Below are positions 1 through 7,589 of a stretch of 15,128 nucleotides of DNA, one piece after another. The position numbers and the translations under genes are program-made. Within the stretch, counting starts at the first letter, position 1. Each line of letters starts with the position of its first letter. The DNA comes from Hyphochytrium catenoides (taxonomy: Eukaryota; Sar; Hyphochytriomycetes; Hyphochytriales; Hyphochytriaceae), in contig FLMG01004730.1 of assembly GCA_900088475.1 (NCBI GenBank), forward strand, positions 1 through 15,128, given 5' to 3'. The notes beneath the pieces were generated by a model. The model saw only the letters and a list, made by a program, of their open reading frames with translations, did not search any database and was not told where the DNA came from.

Positions 1-19
1 TAAAAGAGCTACGAGTATA

Positions 20-106
20 TTTAAACGGGATAAAACGTTTAAACACGTACTCTAAACGTTTAATAAAGGTTTAAACGTTGATTGCTTTTGTAGACACCGT
101 TTAAAC
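20..106. repeat. Cluster of TTTAAACG / CGTTTAAA motifs
   Basis: Five close variants of a palindromic TTTAAACG/CGTTTAAA word lie within about 90 bases. Examples are at 20-27, 36-44, 68-77 and 99-106, with a partial copy near 53-62. The block ends in ACCCAACA, which would suit the 3' end of an LTR, but no second LTR copy is present in the window to test this. It stands just upstream of the gypsy gag relic. Its role is unknown; it could be LTR regulatory sequence or simple repeat. Confidence 0.4.
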
Positions 107-450
107 CCAACACTGTTTACTGAGGAAATCAACTGTGATTCTTCCTTTATTGATGATGAACAGGCAGCAGATCGAGCTGAGGTGGAAGAGCCTAGGGCTT
201 CTTAGCTTTCTTTTCTTCTTCTTCACATTCTTCTTCTAGATTAGTTTGCTACGTAGTGATAAAAGGACTGATAATAATAAAGGCCACAACTCAGGAAAAC
301 AAAAAGAAAAGAGGTGGTGACGTAAGAATCCAAATCAAGGCAGCACGTCGCTGGGTCGCTGGCGGATGTTTCACCCCTGCTAGCTACAGCTCAGAAGCTG
401 CGCGCTGTCGCCACACAGCGTAGTGCAAACATCAGCGCTTGTTAACGGGC
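107..450. other. Non-coding leader before the gypsy gag relic
   Basis: No open frame with recognisable protein features is visible here. There is a TTC-rich stretch at about 200-235. If the relic that follows is in its original position, this would be the 5' untranslated leader of the gypsy element. I could not recognise a primer-binding site with confidence. Confidence 0.3.
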
Positions 451-1090
451 ATGGGATTGTCGACCGGGACGAAGAGCGAGGACTCACAGAGTGACCCTTC
501 GAAGCCGGACGAGGGCGCGACGGAGATGAAGATTTCTTCGCGAGAATTAGAAGAGCTACTACTTCTCCTTTGGCAACCATTCAAAGGGTAAGGACTATGG
601 ATGAGCGTCTCTCTCTTCAATGCGATCTGGATGGGGTCACGAGAGGTACGCTCGCCTCGAGATACTCCAAGACGCTGGTGCTCCACGACTAATGACTGCA
701 GTCCCGCGCGAACAAGAAGGGGACGAGCAAGAGCGACTTGGAGTGAGCTCGCGAGGGCTCTGTTGAAGAACACAAGTGTCACCACCTCCTCGAAGAGCAA
801 TCTACTAGGCGACAGCCGTCTTCTTCTTTGATACAGCGTTGCAGCAGACGGGAGCAAAACGTCGCGCGGTACCTAAAGGAGTTCGACAACTTACGATGGA
901 CTGCGTCAGCATGAAGAAGGATGTGCCTGATGCAGAAGTTGTACGACCTCACATTGGCATCCCTCAATTTGAGGATAAGACGCAGGTGGAGTTTTACACC
1001 TACAAGTCCGTTGACGACATGCTGCGCCGTAGTGTGACTTGAAGGAGGTCCGCTTCCAATCCTACGGCAGGGGGAAAAATGGCCGTAGGA
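451..1090 (+). pseudogene. gag: Ty3/gypsy-type Gag, degraded
   Basis: Gag is the structural protein that forms the retrotransposon particle. A plausible start is ATG 451, opening a 46-residue acidic, serine-rich N-terminus that ends at TAA 589. Similar-sense coding continues in other frames. About 700-770 reads as an ATWSELARALLK-like segment, 870-899 as YLKEFDNLRW, and about 965-1035 as a segment ending SVDDMLRRSV. This order matches the Retrotrans_gag domain of gypsy elements, in which a W-x(2)-L...AL segment is followed by a Y-x-x-EF-x-x-L segment and then an L-x-D-x-x-x-A-like helix. At least three frameshifts separate the pieces. No CCHC knuckle or protease was seen downstream. The family call rests on motif order read by eye, so it is moderate. 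Confidence 0.5.
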
Positions 1091-1102
1091 CAAGCGAGAC
1101 TT

Positions 1103-1536
1103 TCATAGTCCACCATAGCTAGCTCGGTGCTTCCGCCCGTTAGCCTGGACAGTAATGAATATTAGCCTCCGGGGTTCGAAAGGCAAACTAGGTGAAGAGG
1201 AGATAGAGGTTAGAGTTGAACCATTGATCCTCGTCTGTAGGTCCTTCCAGAGAATTGCGGGTGGGGAGCATTTTTCAACAAAAAAGAGGACATACTCTTT
1301 CTTTCCACGATCAGCGAGCAGACTAGCGACCTGATAACGTGGCCTGAGCCTCTGGTTCGGGATGCACTCGTGAATTTGTTTTGTCATGGTCCGAGGTGAT
1401 AACTTTTGGGATATTGTGATGCTTGACCAGTTCCTTGAGGTAGAGTAGCGCCGCCTGGTCGGCTGTCAGCGTCTTCCTTACATGGAATGAAGTGGGCGTG
1501 CTTAGTAAGTTCGTCTACGACTACCATCACAGCGTT
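1103..1536 (-). pseudogene. pol: Ty3/gypsy integrase core, N-terminal half, degraded
   Basis: Integrase inserts element cDNA into the host genome. On the minus strand from 1536 down to about 1383 the frames read VMVVVDELTKHAHFIPC, then after one frameshift LTADQAALLYLKELVKHH, then IPKVITSDHD. This is the classic gypsy integrase core order: first catalytic Asp in a V-V-D-x-x-T/S-K-H-A-x-F setting, then the helix before the I-x-S-D-R/H-D second Asp. Below 1383 the reading continues for about 90 codons (1103-1387), but I cannot match it to a domain. Reading stops exactly where the plus-strand half at 1559 would begin, so the two halves together cover one integrase in opposite orientations. Confidence 0.65.
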
Positions 1537-1558
1537 AAACCCTCTTTTTTATTGAAGA

Positions 1559-2117
1559 ATGCATCACCATGTCTCACAAGTCATCATCTCAGACCTGACA
1601 GCAAGTTCACGAGTGCATTCGGAGCGAGCTTCAGAAGCTGTTAGATACCTCTCTAGTCATGTCTACCTCCAGAGACCGCAGACTGATGGCCAGACCGCGA
1701 TAGTGAATAAGGCGATGCTGTTGCCTGACGCTGCTATGTGGACTACAAGATGGCGAACTGCCTGGAAGCCACCACCTCCACCTTCTACAGTTTCGTTTAT
1801 GATAGTCGGGAGCAGGTCGCTAGGGCTTCACTCCCTTCCATCTGGCTTACGGTTACGTACCAGCGACACCTGTTATGGCGGCATCCGCTGCGGTCGCGAC
1901 TGACTCTTGGCAACTAGTCGTCAAAGGATGGATTAACCCCTCGTGTAGCAGACACCTTAGAAAACATCAGAGTGTCACTCCTCCGGCTGCTCCTGATGAT
2001 CTGATCGAGCCCTGGATGAGGTTCGGCCGGTGGTGTATGGGACGCGGCCTCTCCTCTTTGAGAGTACCCTCATCAGGACGAGTAGTCCTGCTAGAAGAGC
2101 CAAGGAGTGGGCTCTAA
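1559..2117 (+). pseudogene. pol: Ty3/gypsy integrase core, C-terminal half, degraded
   Basis: The plus strand reads SQVIISD, then a frameshifted DSKFTSAF and SELQKLLDTS, then PQTDGQT (1676-1696) followed by IVNKAM. PQTDGQTE is the hallmark of gypsy and retroviral integrases. Here the catalytic Glu after DGQT is replaced by Ala. Further on, 1836-1877 reads FHLAYGYVPATPV, the usual segment just after the core, and an open frame then runs to 2117 with no recognised motif. At least four frame changes and several stops show this is a fossil. The region lies head to head with the minus-strand half just upstream, which suggests an inversion or two separate copies. Confidence 0.7.
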
Positions 2118-3290
2118 CGAAGGATGCTTCTACTTTGCTTTTCTCTTTCTGCTCTCTTCCTCTTTGCATGATCTTAGGATAATCTGCTCTCTTCCTCTTC
2201 GCATAATGTAAGGATAACCTCTTGATCCAGTCTCTCTTGCAGGTTAGTACTCTTTTTGTATAGATGGCTGTATGGTTGGTGAGGCCTCTGGTGAGGTTAC
2301 ATTGACATTGGCCCCTTGGGGAGACCTGCCCCTGCTTTGCCACTGCCCCTGCTTTAAGAAGGAGGCGGTGAAGCTGGGGTTGGGCCATCATGCCCTAAGC
2401 TAGGCTCTCTGTGGTGCGCCAGGCTCGCTGCTGGCGTCCCGTATCTGATCTCTCTTCTCTCCTTTAATCGCTCTTCTCCGTTTTCCTGTCGTTTGAGCCT
2501 ATTACTAGGGCATGATGCTTTCTAGGGCTCCCTTACCTATATTCTAATGCACATCAAACAACCTTTTGGAGATCCTGCGCTGTGGCGGCCGTCGCTATTT
2601 TACCCCGCGTGGTGCTTCATCTGTGATAGTGGGTCGGTTAGGATGAGGACGCTCTTGTTGCTGCTCTTCTTGCTGTGCTTGGATTCATCTCTACAAGAAA
2701 ATCCGTTATGTGGCGGTGTGTCCCGCTGGTTGCTGCTGGCGGTTGTTGTCTTCTGCTACGTTGACGACCTATTACTTGTGTGGCTCTTCTCCCTGTCACT
2801 CCCGCTCTTGTCCTTCTATCGTTCCTCGTCGCGTTTCTGTCTGCTGCTGCTATGTTGAGTGGGGCTGAGGTAATGGTCCCTCTTGCCCTCCTCTCACTCT
2901 CCTCTGCCTGCGCTCTATGGTCCTGTTCTCTCCTACTCTACGGGTGCCCTAGATGGCGGATCGTCCATCGCCTCCGCTGTCGCGGCACGCCGGGTGGGCT
3001 CTCTGGCGCCTGGGTGCAGGTTACTACTGCTATCTTTGCAATCCCAGGTAGAGTGACTCTCCGCAGGGGAGCTCTTTCCTCACCTCCTATTTACATTTAA
3101 TATACTTCCCTCTGAAGCAGAAAATGTTCCTTACTGCGCGCGCTCCCGCGAAGTCTTTCTCTTTGTGGTGCTCTTCTGACCTGAGGCCTGGCCAGCTAAG
3201 GTAGAGACAAAGCACCTTTTCACCCTCATTCAAGACCCGCTGTTGGATTTTTACACGAAAGCGCCGCCCCGCCCCCTTTGACTGGTTCAC
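2118..3290. other. Region without recognisable genes
   Basis: About 1.2 kb with no gene I can support. Open frames exist, such as 2547-2858 and 2780-3100 on plus, but they are hydrophobic, leucine-rich translations of pyrimidine-rich DNA and show no family motif. Two short tandem duplications occur, at 2149-2218 and about 2326-2356. The stretch may be an old retrotransposon middle (the pol part between gypsy integrase and copia integrase traces) or spacer sequence. Confidence 0.4.
2149..2218. repeat. 35-bp tandem duplication
   Basis: Two adjacent 35-base units (2149-2183 and 2184-2218) share the start CTGCTCTCTTCCTCTT and the end AGGATAA. They differ at a handful of positions in between. A smaller duplication of CTGCCCCTGCTTT with a short spacer follows at about 2326-2356. 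Confidence 0.75.
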
Positions 3291-3309
3291 ACTGTCGCTT
3301 AGCCTTGGC

Positions 3310-4035
3310 CGTCATCGTCACTATGTCGCCTTCGTCCACGACTATTATACCCGTTAGGTCTTTATCTCCTTCATGAAGGAAGACTAACAGTGAGGTCGCA
3401 CCATCGCCCATCTTGAAACCATAATTGAGATGGCCGAGCGCCAAACAGGACTTATAGTCCAATGTATTCGGAGTGACCGAGGTGTCCAATACTGCTCTGA
3501 TGCTATTGTGAGAGGGTATCGCAACCAAGACGCGCCGGATCATCTGAACTTAGTGCTTCGTACAGCCCACGAGCGCAGACTGAAAGTTGTCGAGCGACAT
3601 CAAAGAATTCTTGTGGAGTCTGCCCGGTGGTGCATGCTACATGCCGCCAAGTTACCTCCATCCTTTTGGAGCAAAGCTTTGTTGACGGCTGCATATGTGG
3701 TAACCTCTCCCCAAGAAGCGCTTTCCATGGAGCAACTCCCTATGACAAAAGGTCTAATGCTAGACCATAACATTAGATATCTCTGGTTCTTGTTGTCGTG
3801 CGTAATAGGCCCTATTACCGGTTTCGAAGAGACAGAAATGGACGCCAAGTCAAAGCCGTACAGCATATTCATTCGTTCGCCAGAGATTTCAAAGGCCTAT
3901 TGTTATCGACTTTATGATAATAAGGAAAGTAGTACCACCTTTGAGCGTCCGGATGTTGCTGTGTTAGTCTTTCAAGAAGGAGGAGACATTACTTCTTCAC
4001 TAGTCCAAGCAGCGCCTCTCCAATTAGCTACGTGA
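3310..4035 (+). pseudogene. pol: Ty1/copia integrase, degraded
   Basis: A single frame from 3310 carries the copia integrase core. It shows HYVAFVHDYYTR (normally F-V-D-D-Y-S-R, holding the first catalytic Asp), then VFISFMKED and ETIIEMAERQTG, then CIRSDRGVQY (second Asp, normally R-S-D-R-G-x-E-F). Next come VERHQRILVESARWCM, near the catalytic Glu, and LPPSFWSKALLTAAYV. After about residue 110 of the 3430 frame the sequence is irregular. It then resumes the end-of-integrase pattern DAKSKPYSIFI...YRLYDNKE. In-frame stops at 3355, 3385 and 3391 break it. The residues after 3960 look like the low-complexity linker that precedes reverse transcriptase. This lineage differs from the minus-strand copia relic at 13.6-14.6 kb. 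Confidence 0.82.
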
Positions 4036-4690
4036 CTCTCTGCTCTCTTCCTTGACACGAGGAAGACGACAGCCCTCCCCTCCCGCTGCCATCGGGGACA
4101 CTAACTGCTGCGGCGAGTTCCCCTAGACAGACTACTACTGCAGCATGATTTGCTCTACCGGCGGACAACCTTCTTCAAAGCTCCCAGCCTTAGCAATTGG
4201 ATTCAACAAATAGCTCCTTCCCGAACTCGGCTCTTTAAACGCCACCCACAAGAAGAGGACTCTATTTGTCCTCCACGCTGGCGAAGTCCATTGCCACCTC
4301 CTCATCAATGCAATGCAAAATTGGTCGACGAAGCCCCTTCTTCTGGGCCTGACGCTTGGGAGTGATTGAAACGCCACTATCGTCAGTAAAATGAAGGAGT
4401 CTATAGAGCACCGTGACGTTTAGGAGCTTTCGGAGCTCGTTGAATCTCCTCATCACTCACCGACCGCACCTCAAACAATCGAGGGTCTCTTCTTTTGGCC
4501 CTGACACTTGGGAGTGATTGAAACGCCATTATCGTCAGTGAAGTAAAGGCGTCTATGGAGCACCGTGACGTTTGGAGCTCGTCGAAGGGCCTCCAGGCGC
4601 GAACGTCATCCGGTGTCAGCGGGTATTCGCGTCTATGGAAGTGATGGCTGCATAGATAGAACGCTATAAGGGGCGACCTGTTGTGCAAGG
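4036..4690. other. Copia linker zone with foreign or duplicated sequence
   Basis: This lies between integrase and reverse transcriptase traces of the plus-strand copia relic. The first part translates as Ser/Pro-rich sequence, as expected of the variable linker. The rest contains a tandem duplication of about 110 bp (separate entry) and no motif I recognise. Minus-strand frames through the duplication are open for 60-95 codons. Codon differences between the two copies are mostly amino-acid changing, which does not support a conserved gene. Confidence 0.4.
4329..4588. repeat. Direct duplication with about 152-bp offset
   Basis: The stretches at about 4329-4443 and 4481-4588 are near copies. 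Both contain TTGGGAGTGATTGAAACGCC, then ATCGTCAGT, then GAGCACCGTGACGTTT and GAGCTCGT. Small indels separate them. On the minus strand both translate to a segment containing GVSITPK, but most differences change amino acids. Confidence 0.85.
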
Positions 4691-4947
4691 CTAAACTCAG
4701 AAAAGGTGATTGAGTACAAACAACGACAGATATTCGCGCCTGGTGTCGTCGTCAGCTATGAGTCCGATGATGATCGGTGTATCCTTTTTCTAACTGTCAT
4801 GTATAATTTTGAGATCCATCAGCTGCATAGCCCTGCCTTTCTCCATGATGAAGCCAATATTGAAGAGACCTTTTACATGCGCCGACCTCCTAGTAGTTCT
4901 GCTCAAGCGAGACAAAGATTATCTCGCTTCTTCTTCCAATTTAAAAC
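4690..4947 (+). pseudogene. pol: Ty1/copia reverse transcriptase fragment
   Basis: Reverse transcriptase copies element RNA into DNA. The frame reads VIEYKQRQIFAPGVVVSY (compare the family's V-x-x-Y-K-A-R-L-V-A-x-G). It then has CILFLTVMYNFEIHQL (normally L-L-x-L-A-V...L-E-I-H-Q-L-D-V), then PAFLHDEANIEETFYMRRPP (normally T-A-F-L-x-G-x-L-x-E-x-I-Y-M-x-Q-P). This is the N-terminal part of the RVT_2 domain. The catalytic Asp after the H-Q-L block is lost and the YVDD half is absent. The fragment ends at about 4947 and is joined directly to a family 1 LTR piece. It is probably the continuation of the integrase relic at 3310-4035. Confidence 0.72.
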
Positions 4948-5040
4948 GCAGCATCTATGAGGATTTGTCATTAGATGAGGGTGCTCTACTTATAAGCCCA
5001 AGTGGGGCTCCAGAATCTATAGCTATTCTGACTATGCAAG
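4948..5040 (+). repeat. LTR family 1 fragment
   Basis: This aligns with the first 100 bases or so of the LTRs at 8042 and 11015. It shares TTGTCATTAGATGAG, TGCTCTACTTATAAGCCCAA and AGCTATTCTGACTATGC. It keeps the TATA-like ACTTATAAG but lacks the TGTTGG start and everything after about 100 bases. It directly abuts the reverse transcriptase fragment with no polypurine tract. Confidence 0.8.
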
Positions 5041-5100
5041 AAAAGAGAGAGAGTCTTCCTCTCGATGCTTACCATGACCACTGGGAATGGCACTCTTAGA

Positions 5101-5152
5101 GTTCTATGGGTTAGTTGGACAATGTACTACTAGATGAGACTGCTTTACTTAT
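5101..5152 (+). repeat. LTR family 1, first part of a split copy
   Basis: CTATGGGTTAGTTGGACAAT and GATGAGACTGCTTTACTTAT match the first 60 bases of the family 1 LTRs up to the TATA-like box. The match ends at 5152 and resumes at 5969 with ATAAGCCC, as if an 816-bp element had inserted inside this LTR. Confidence 0.7.
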
Positions 5153-5968
5153 CAATACAGCAGGCAAGCCTGAGGGCTCGCCCTTTTAGATAGGGGTAAT
5201 CCAGCCTTGACTGGCAGGATTATTTGTACGAGTACACCGTACTTTACTTGCTCAAGCAGGATTAGACTATAGTACTCCGTTATTTATTAGATTAGAGCCT
5301 CTTTTAGAGACTATTATTCGCAGCAAATTGAGATTTGATGAATAATAACCGAGTATATTTGTTGTTTATTTGGAATAGTAACCGGGTATATTTGTCTTAT
5401 TTATAAAAACAATAGCCGGTAGGTTTAATAACAGCTACAACAGGTAGGAAGGAGTTGGAGTGGATTTGGTTCCTCAGTATAGTATGGTGTAGGGGGAAAA
5501 AGAACTACTCAAAGAGTACGATTGGACTACATACAGTACCGAAACCTGCCCCCTTTCGTGCAACAGATACACCCTTTGGCTTGTTTAAAGAATGAACTAA
5601 TGAACCCAAAAACGAACAATATGCTTTCGATGAATTGATAATTTGGTGATCACACAAACTGACCAACCACAGAATTTACGACGTTTGCACTTGTTTTCAA
5701 AGTTCTTTTGGCTTCTTTTCACCCCCCTTTCATGTTCCTATTTACGTAAGTACTTACATTTATTCGAACCAAGAAAGCTTATCTAAATGGTGATTGGAAA
5801 CAAATCATGAATTAACGTCAACCTCAGCATTGTGCTGGTCCGGGGGTACGATTTACTACCTGTGAACAGACAGACAGACAGACAGACGCGGACGAACAAA
5901 TCGGAAAAAAAATCTGCACCGCCTGACGCAAAACCTAAACAAAAAAGCTTCGCCCTTCGGGCTCGCCA
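5153..5968. mobile_element. Non-autonomous repeat element inserted in an LTR
   Basis: This 816-bp block lies between the two matching parts of a family 1 LTR, so it is most simply an insertion. It has no convincing coding region. It starts near CAGGCAAGCCTG, a perfect 12-base inverted repeat, and GGGCTCGCCC. It ends in CTTCGGGCTCGCC, so both ends carry GGGCTCGCC. Inside are a tandem duplication at about 5339-5400 (ACCGAGTATATTTG / ACCGGGTATATTTG) and an ACAG microsatellite (5866-5887). The last 248 bp recur inverted at 14824-15128, confirming an interspersed repeat. The remnant duplicated target is at most 2-4 bp and unclear. Class unknown. Confidence 0.6.
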
Positions 5969-5970
5969 AT
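5723..5970 (-). repeat. Inverted repeat arm, left copy
   Basis: This is the reverse complement of 14824-15128 over its whole length. Shared blocks include CATGTTCCTATTTACGTAAG, GGTGATTGGAAACAAATCAT, ATGAATTAACGTCAAC, GACGCGGACGAACAA, GCACCGCCTGACGC and CTTCGCCCTTCGGGCTCGCC. The copies differ mainly in the tetranucleotide tract: about five ACAG units here, against a much longer tract on the right. An open minus-strand frame through here and the adjoining LTRs (5783-6295) is chance translation of repeats. Confidence 0.9.
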
Positions 5971-6095
5971 AAGCCCAGCTGGGGTCCCACAATCTAGAGC
6001 TATTCTGGCTATGCCAACTATTGCTAATAAACCCTAAGATACTCATCCATTCATAGAGATGTTCATATCTAGAACAGTCAGTTTTGAAGGTAATC
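5969..6095 (+). repeat. LTR family 1, middle part of the split copy
   Basis: The segment begins ATAAGCCCAGCTGGGGTCCC and runs through ATCTAGAGCTATTCTGGCTA, TGCTAATAAACCCTAAGATA and AGTCAG. It corresponds to positions about 55-180 of the LTR at 11015. It retains the AATAAA-type signal. It ends at TTTGAAGGTAATC, where intact copies read GAAGGTATTC, and then a reversed family 2 LTR begins with TG. Confidence 0.85.
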
Positions 6096-6382
6096 TGATG
6101 AAGTTTACAGAGCTGGGTGGTAATGCCTGAAGCTTTTGTATGAGCACAATCTAGATGAAACAATAACAAAGGGGCTGGTGATATATGATTGAGATTTCTC
6201 TTAGTATGTGAACGACTCATGAGGTCGGTCTGGTCTGCTCTCAAGATCCTGCTCGTCCCAGCTTCCTGTAGAACTGTGATCGACGCTGAAACCAAAAAAG
6301 TGTACAGCGGACGACGCAGAGGGGAGTAACCCCTGGCATATAAACAAACGGAAATTAGTTAACACTCCAACGACGGGCCTTT

Positions 6383-6399
6383 TTTACCTTTTTGGTAAA
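6383..6399. repeat. Palindrome 1 of 3, TTTACC-TTTTT-GGTAAA
   Basis: Perfect 6-bp inverted repeat around a T5 loop. Its relatives lie at 6744-6762 and 6818-6834. Confidence 0.9.
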
Positions 6400-6743
6400 T
6401 TTTTCGACGCACGTTCCAAACATTGGACAGTTGGGATTTCTCTTCTTGGTAAAATGTCATGGCAAGTGAGTTTGAAGGAGCTACCGAAACTCACAGCACA
6501 TTGGTGATCACAACGTGAATTTCGCTTATGTAGTTGTGCGTTAGCCAAATCACTTATCCATTTCCCCGAACTGCAAACTCGCAATCCAAAATTGTGCTTA
6601 TGGGTCTAAGTAAATGACTGGAATTTCATACAGAGAGGTTGGGTGGTCCAAGTTGTCGAATATACCCACATTGTGAGGCCGCTAACGCCATTCGAGCGTT
6701 ATACATTATTTGTGCTTGTTAGGGGTAAGCCTAAGGAAAAGTC

Positions 6744-6762
6744 ATTTACCTTTTTGGTAAAT
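6744..6762. repeat. Palindrome 2 of 3, ATTTACC-TTTTT-GGTAAAT
   Basis: Perfect 7-bp inverted repeat around a T5 loop, with the same core as the copy at 6383. Confidence 0.9.
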
Positions 6763-6817
6763 ATTCGCTCTAACATTAGCACTCATTTTTCAATTTTCAA
6801 GTCAACCAAATCCGCAC

Positions 6818-6834
6818 TTTACCTTTAAGGTAAA
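6818..6834. repeat. Palindrome 3 of 3, TTTACCTT-T-AAGGTAAA
   Basis: Perfect 8-bp arms around a single T. It has the same TTTACC/GGTAAA core as the other two, with a different centre. It sits 23 bases before the tRNA-like sequence. Confidence 0.9.
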
Positions 6835-6856
6835 TTCGTCCTTTGAGGGTTAAAGA

Positions 6857-6937
6857 GTACGTTTGATGTATGGTGCATACTGGTTAGGGTGTCGGCATCA
6901 AATACAGAGGTTCTGGGTTCGAATCCCGAAGCGTACA
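6857..6937 (+). tRNA. tRNA-like sequence (pseudo-tRNA or SINE head)
   Basis: A clear Pol III B box (GGTTCGAATCC, 6916-6926) sits in a T-arm with a CCC/GGG stem. An A-box-like TGGTGCATACTGGTTAG begins at 6871. The 3' AGCGTAC (6930-6936) pairs with GTACGTT at 6857-6863 over seven positions, including one G-T pair. Seven extra bases (6864-6870) lie between that 5' strand and the A box. The anticodon stem is poor (about three of five pairs). The loop ATCAAAT would give anticodon CAA (Leu), but the long variable arm of tRNA-Leu is missing. A TTTT run follows at 6941. A working tRNA is unlikely. A decayed tRNA or tRNA-derived SINE head fits better. Confidence 0.4.
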
Positions 6938-7184
6938 AAATTTTCTCCGGTATATCCAGACACCCCCAATACTATTTCAAAGTGCTCACCACCAAATGAT
7001 GAAATCTAACACGCTCATCATCTCTCTGTCCTGTGCTGCGCTCACAAGGAAGAGTTCATGGAATTCTCGGCACACATCTCTTTCCATAACACAGGTGTAC
7101 CCGTAACGTCTATGTCCCTGAGAGCTAAGTGTGTATAGAGAGGGACTACTGTACTCCTGACAACGAACATTGTAGCACTCAACA

Positions 7185-7345
7185 AATTCCGAGATCCTGA
7201 CCAAGCCATAGATATACACAGGGACATTTCGTCTGCCTCATATCCCGGCTTCTATTGGGAATTTGGAGCTGGAGCTTGGGTAGCTGTAGCTAAGCTTCAC
7301 AGGATGTAGTCGACATAGCTATGCCCCCAAACTCCAACATCAATT
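7185..7345 (+). repeat. LTR family 1, last part of the split copy
   Basis: Resumes the family 1 LTR where the copy at 5969-6095 stops: AATTCCGAGATCCTGACC, then AAGCCATAGATATACA, GGGACATTTCGT, CATATCCCGGCTTCTA and TTGGGTAGCT. It fades at about 7345, before the region that ends intact copies, so the 3' end is missing. Confidence 0.8.
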
Positions 7346-7589
7346 AGATCAAGGTTTCTTAGGGTTCGTTAAGTTGGTTGACTACTAAGTGGATCACCTT
7401 CCTCTAATGGATAGCTCGATCTATCACACATATACAACTTCAGATGGTAGGGCAATAGCCCCCCCCCCCTCCACGAGCCTTTGCCTTATGAGGCCCCCAC
7501 GCAAAGCCATAGTCTAATGAAAAGAGGCGCTTTTGGCAAAGCCTGAGGGGAAAGGTTGATCACACACGCAACTCACGGCTGGAGATGTA
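7346..7589. other. Spacer with C11 run
   Basis: No gene or repeat relationship recognised. The only notable feature is an uninterrupted run of 11 C at 7459-7469. Confidence 0.4.

Larger units (their letters stand above)
6276..7010. mobile_element. Insertion of unknown class inside the family 2 LTR
   Basis: About 735 bp absent from the matching LTR at 9279-9620. It holds three related palindromes (TTTACC...GGTAAA) and a tRNA-like sequence. Minor open frames (6384-6584 minus, 6643-6828 plus) have no recognised motif. The exact ends are uncertain by about 15 bases and no clean target duplication is visible. A tRNA-derived SINE, a small DNA transposon, or a captured genomic piece are all possible. 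Confidence 0.45.
6096..7184 (-). repeat. LTR family 2 copy, reversed and interrupted
   Basis: On the minus strand this starts TGTTGAGTGCTACAATGTTC (at 7184) and ends TTCATCA (at 6096), exactly the ends of the LTR at 9279-9620. The part 7184-7011 matches the first half of that LTR and 6275-6096 matches the second half. About 740 foreign bases lie between. Flanks are TAATC (left) and AATTC (right), where the uninterrupted family 1 LTR reads TATTC. A mutated 5-bp target duplication is therefore likely, and this would be a solo LTR inserted in a family 1 LTR. Confidence 0.75.

Noticed and set aside
2757-2768. YVDD in the 2547 frame, resembling the reverse transcriptase active site
   Set aside because: No flanking reverse transcriptase motifs could be read before or after it, so a chance match in a Leu/Val-rich frame is more likely.
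2547-3100. Hydrophobic open frames that look like membrane proteins (2547-2858 and 2780-3100, plus)
   Set aside because: They arise from pyrimidine-rich DNA with CTT/CTG-like runs, overlap each other in different frames and show no family motif or supporting context.
5783-6295. 170-codon minus-strand open frame
   Set aside because: It crosses three different repeat units (interspersed repeat, family 1 LTR, family 2 LTR), so it is not an ancestral gene. The part resembling the 9376-9678 frame reflects shared LTR DNA.
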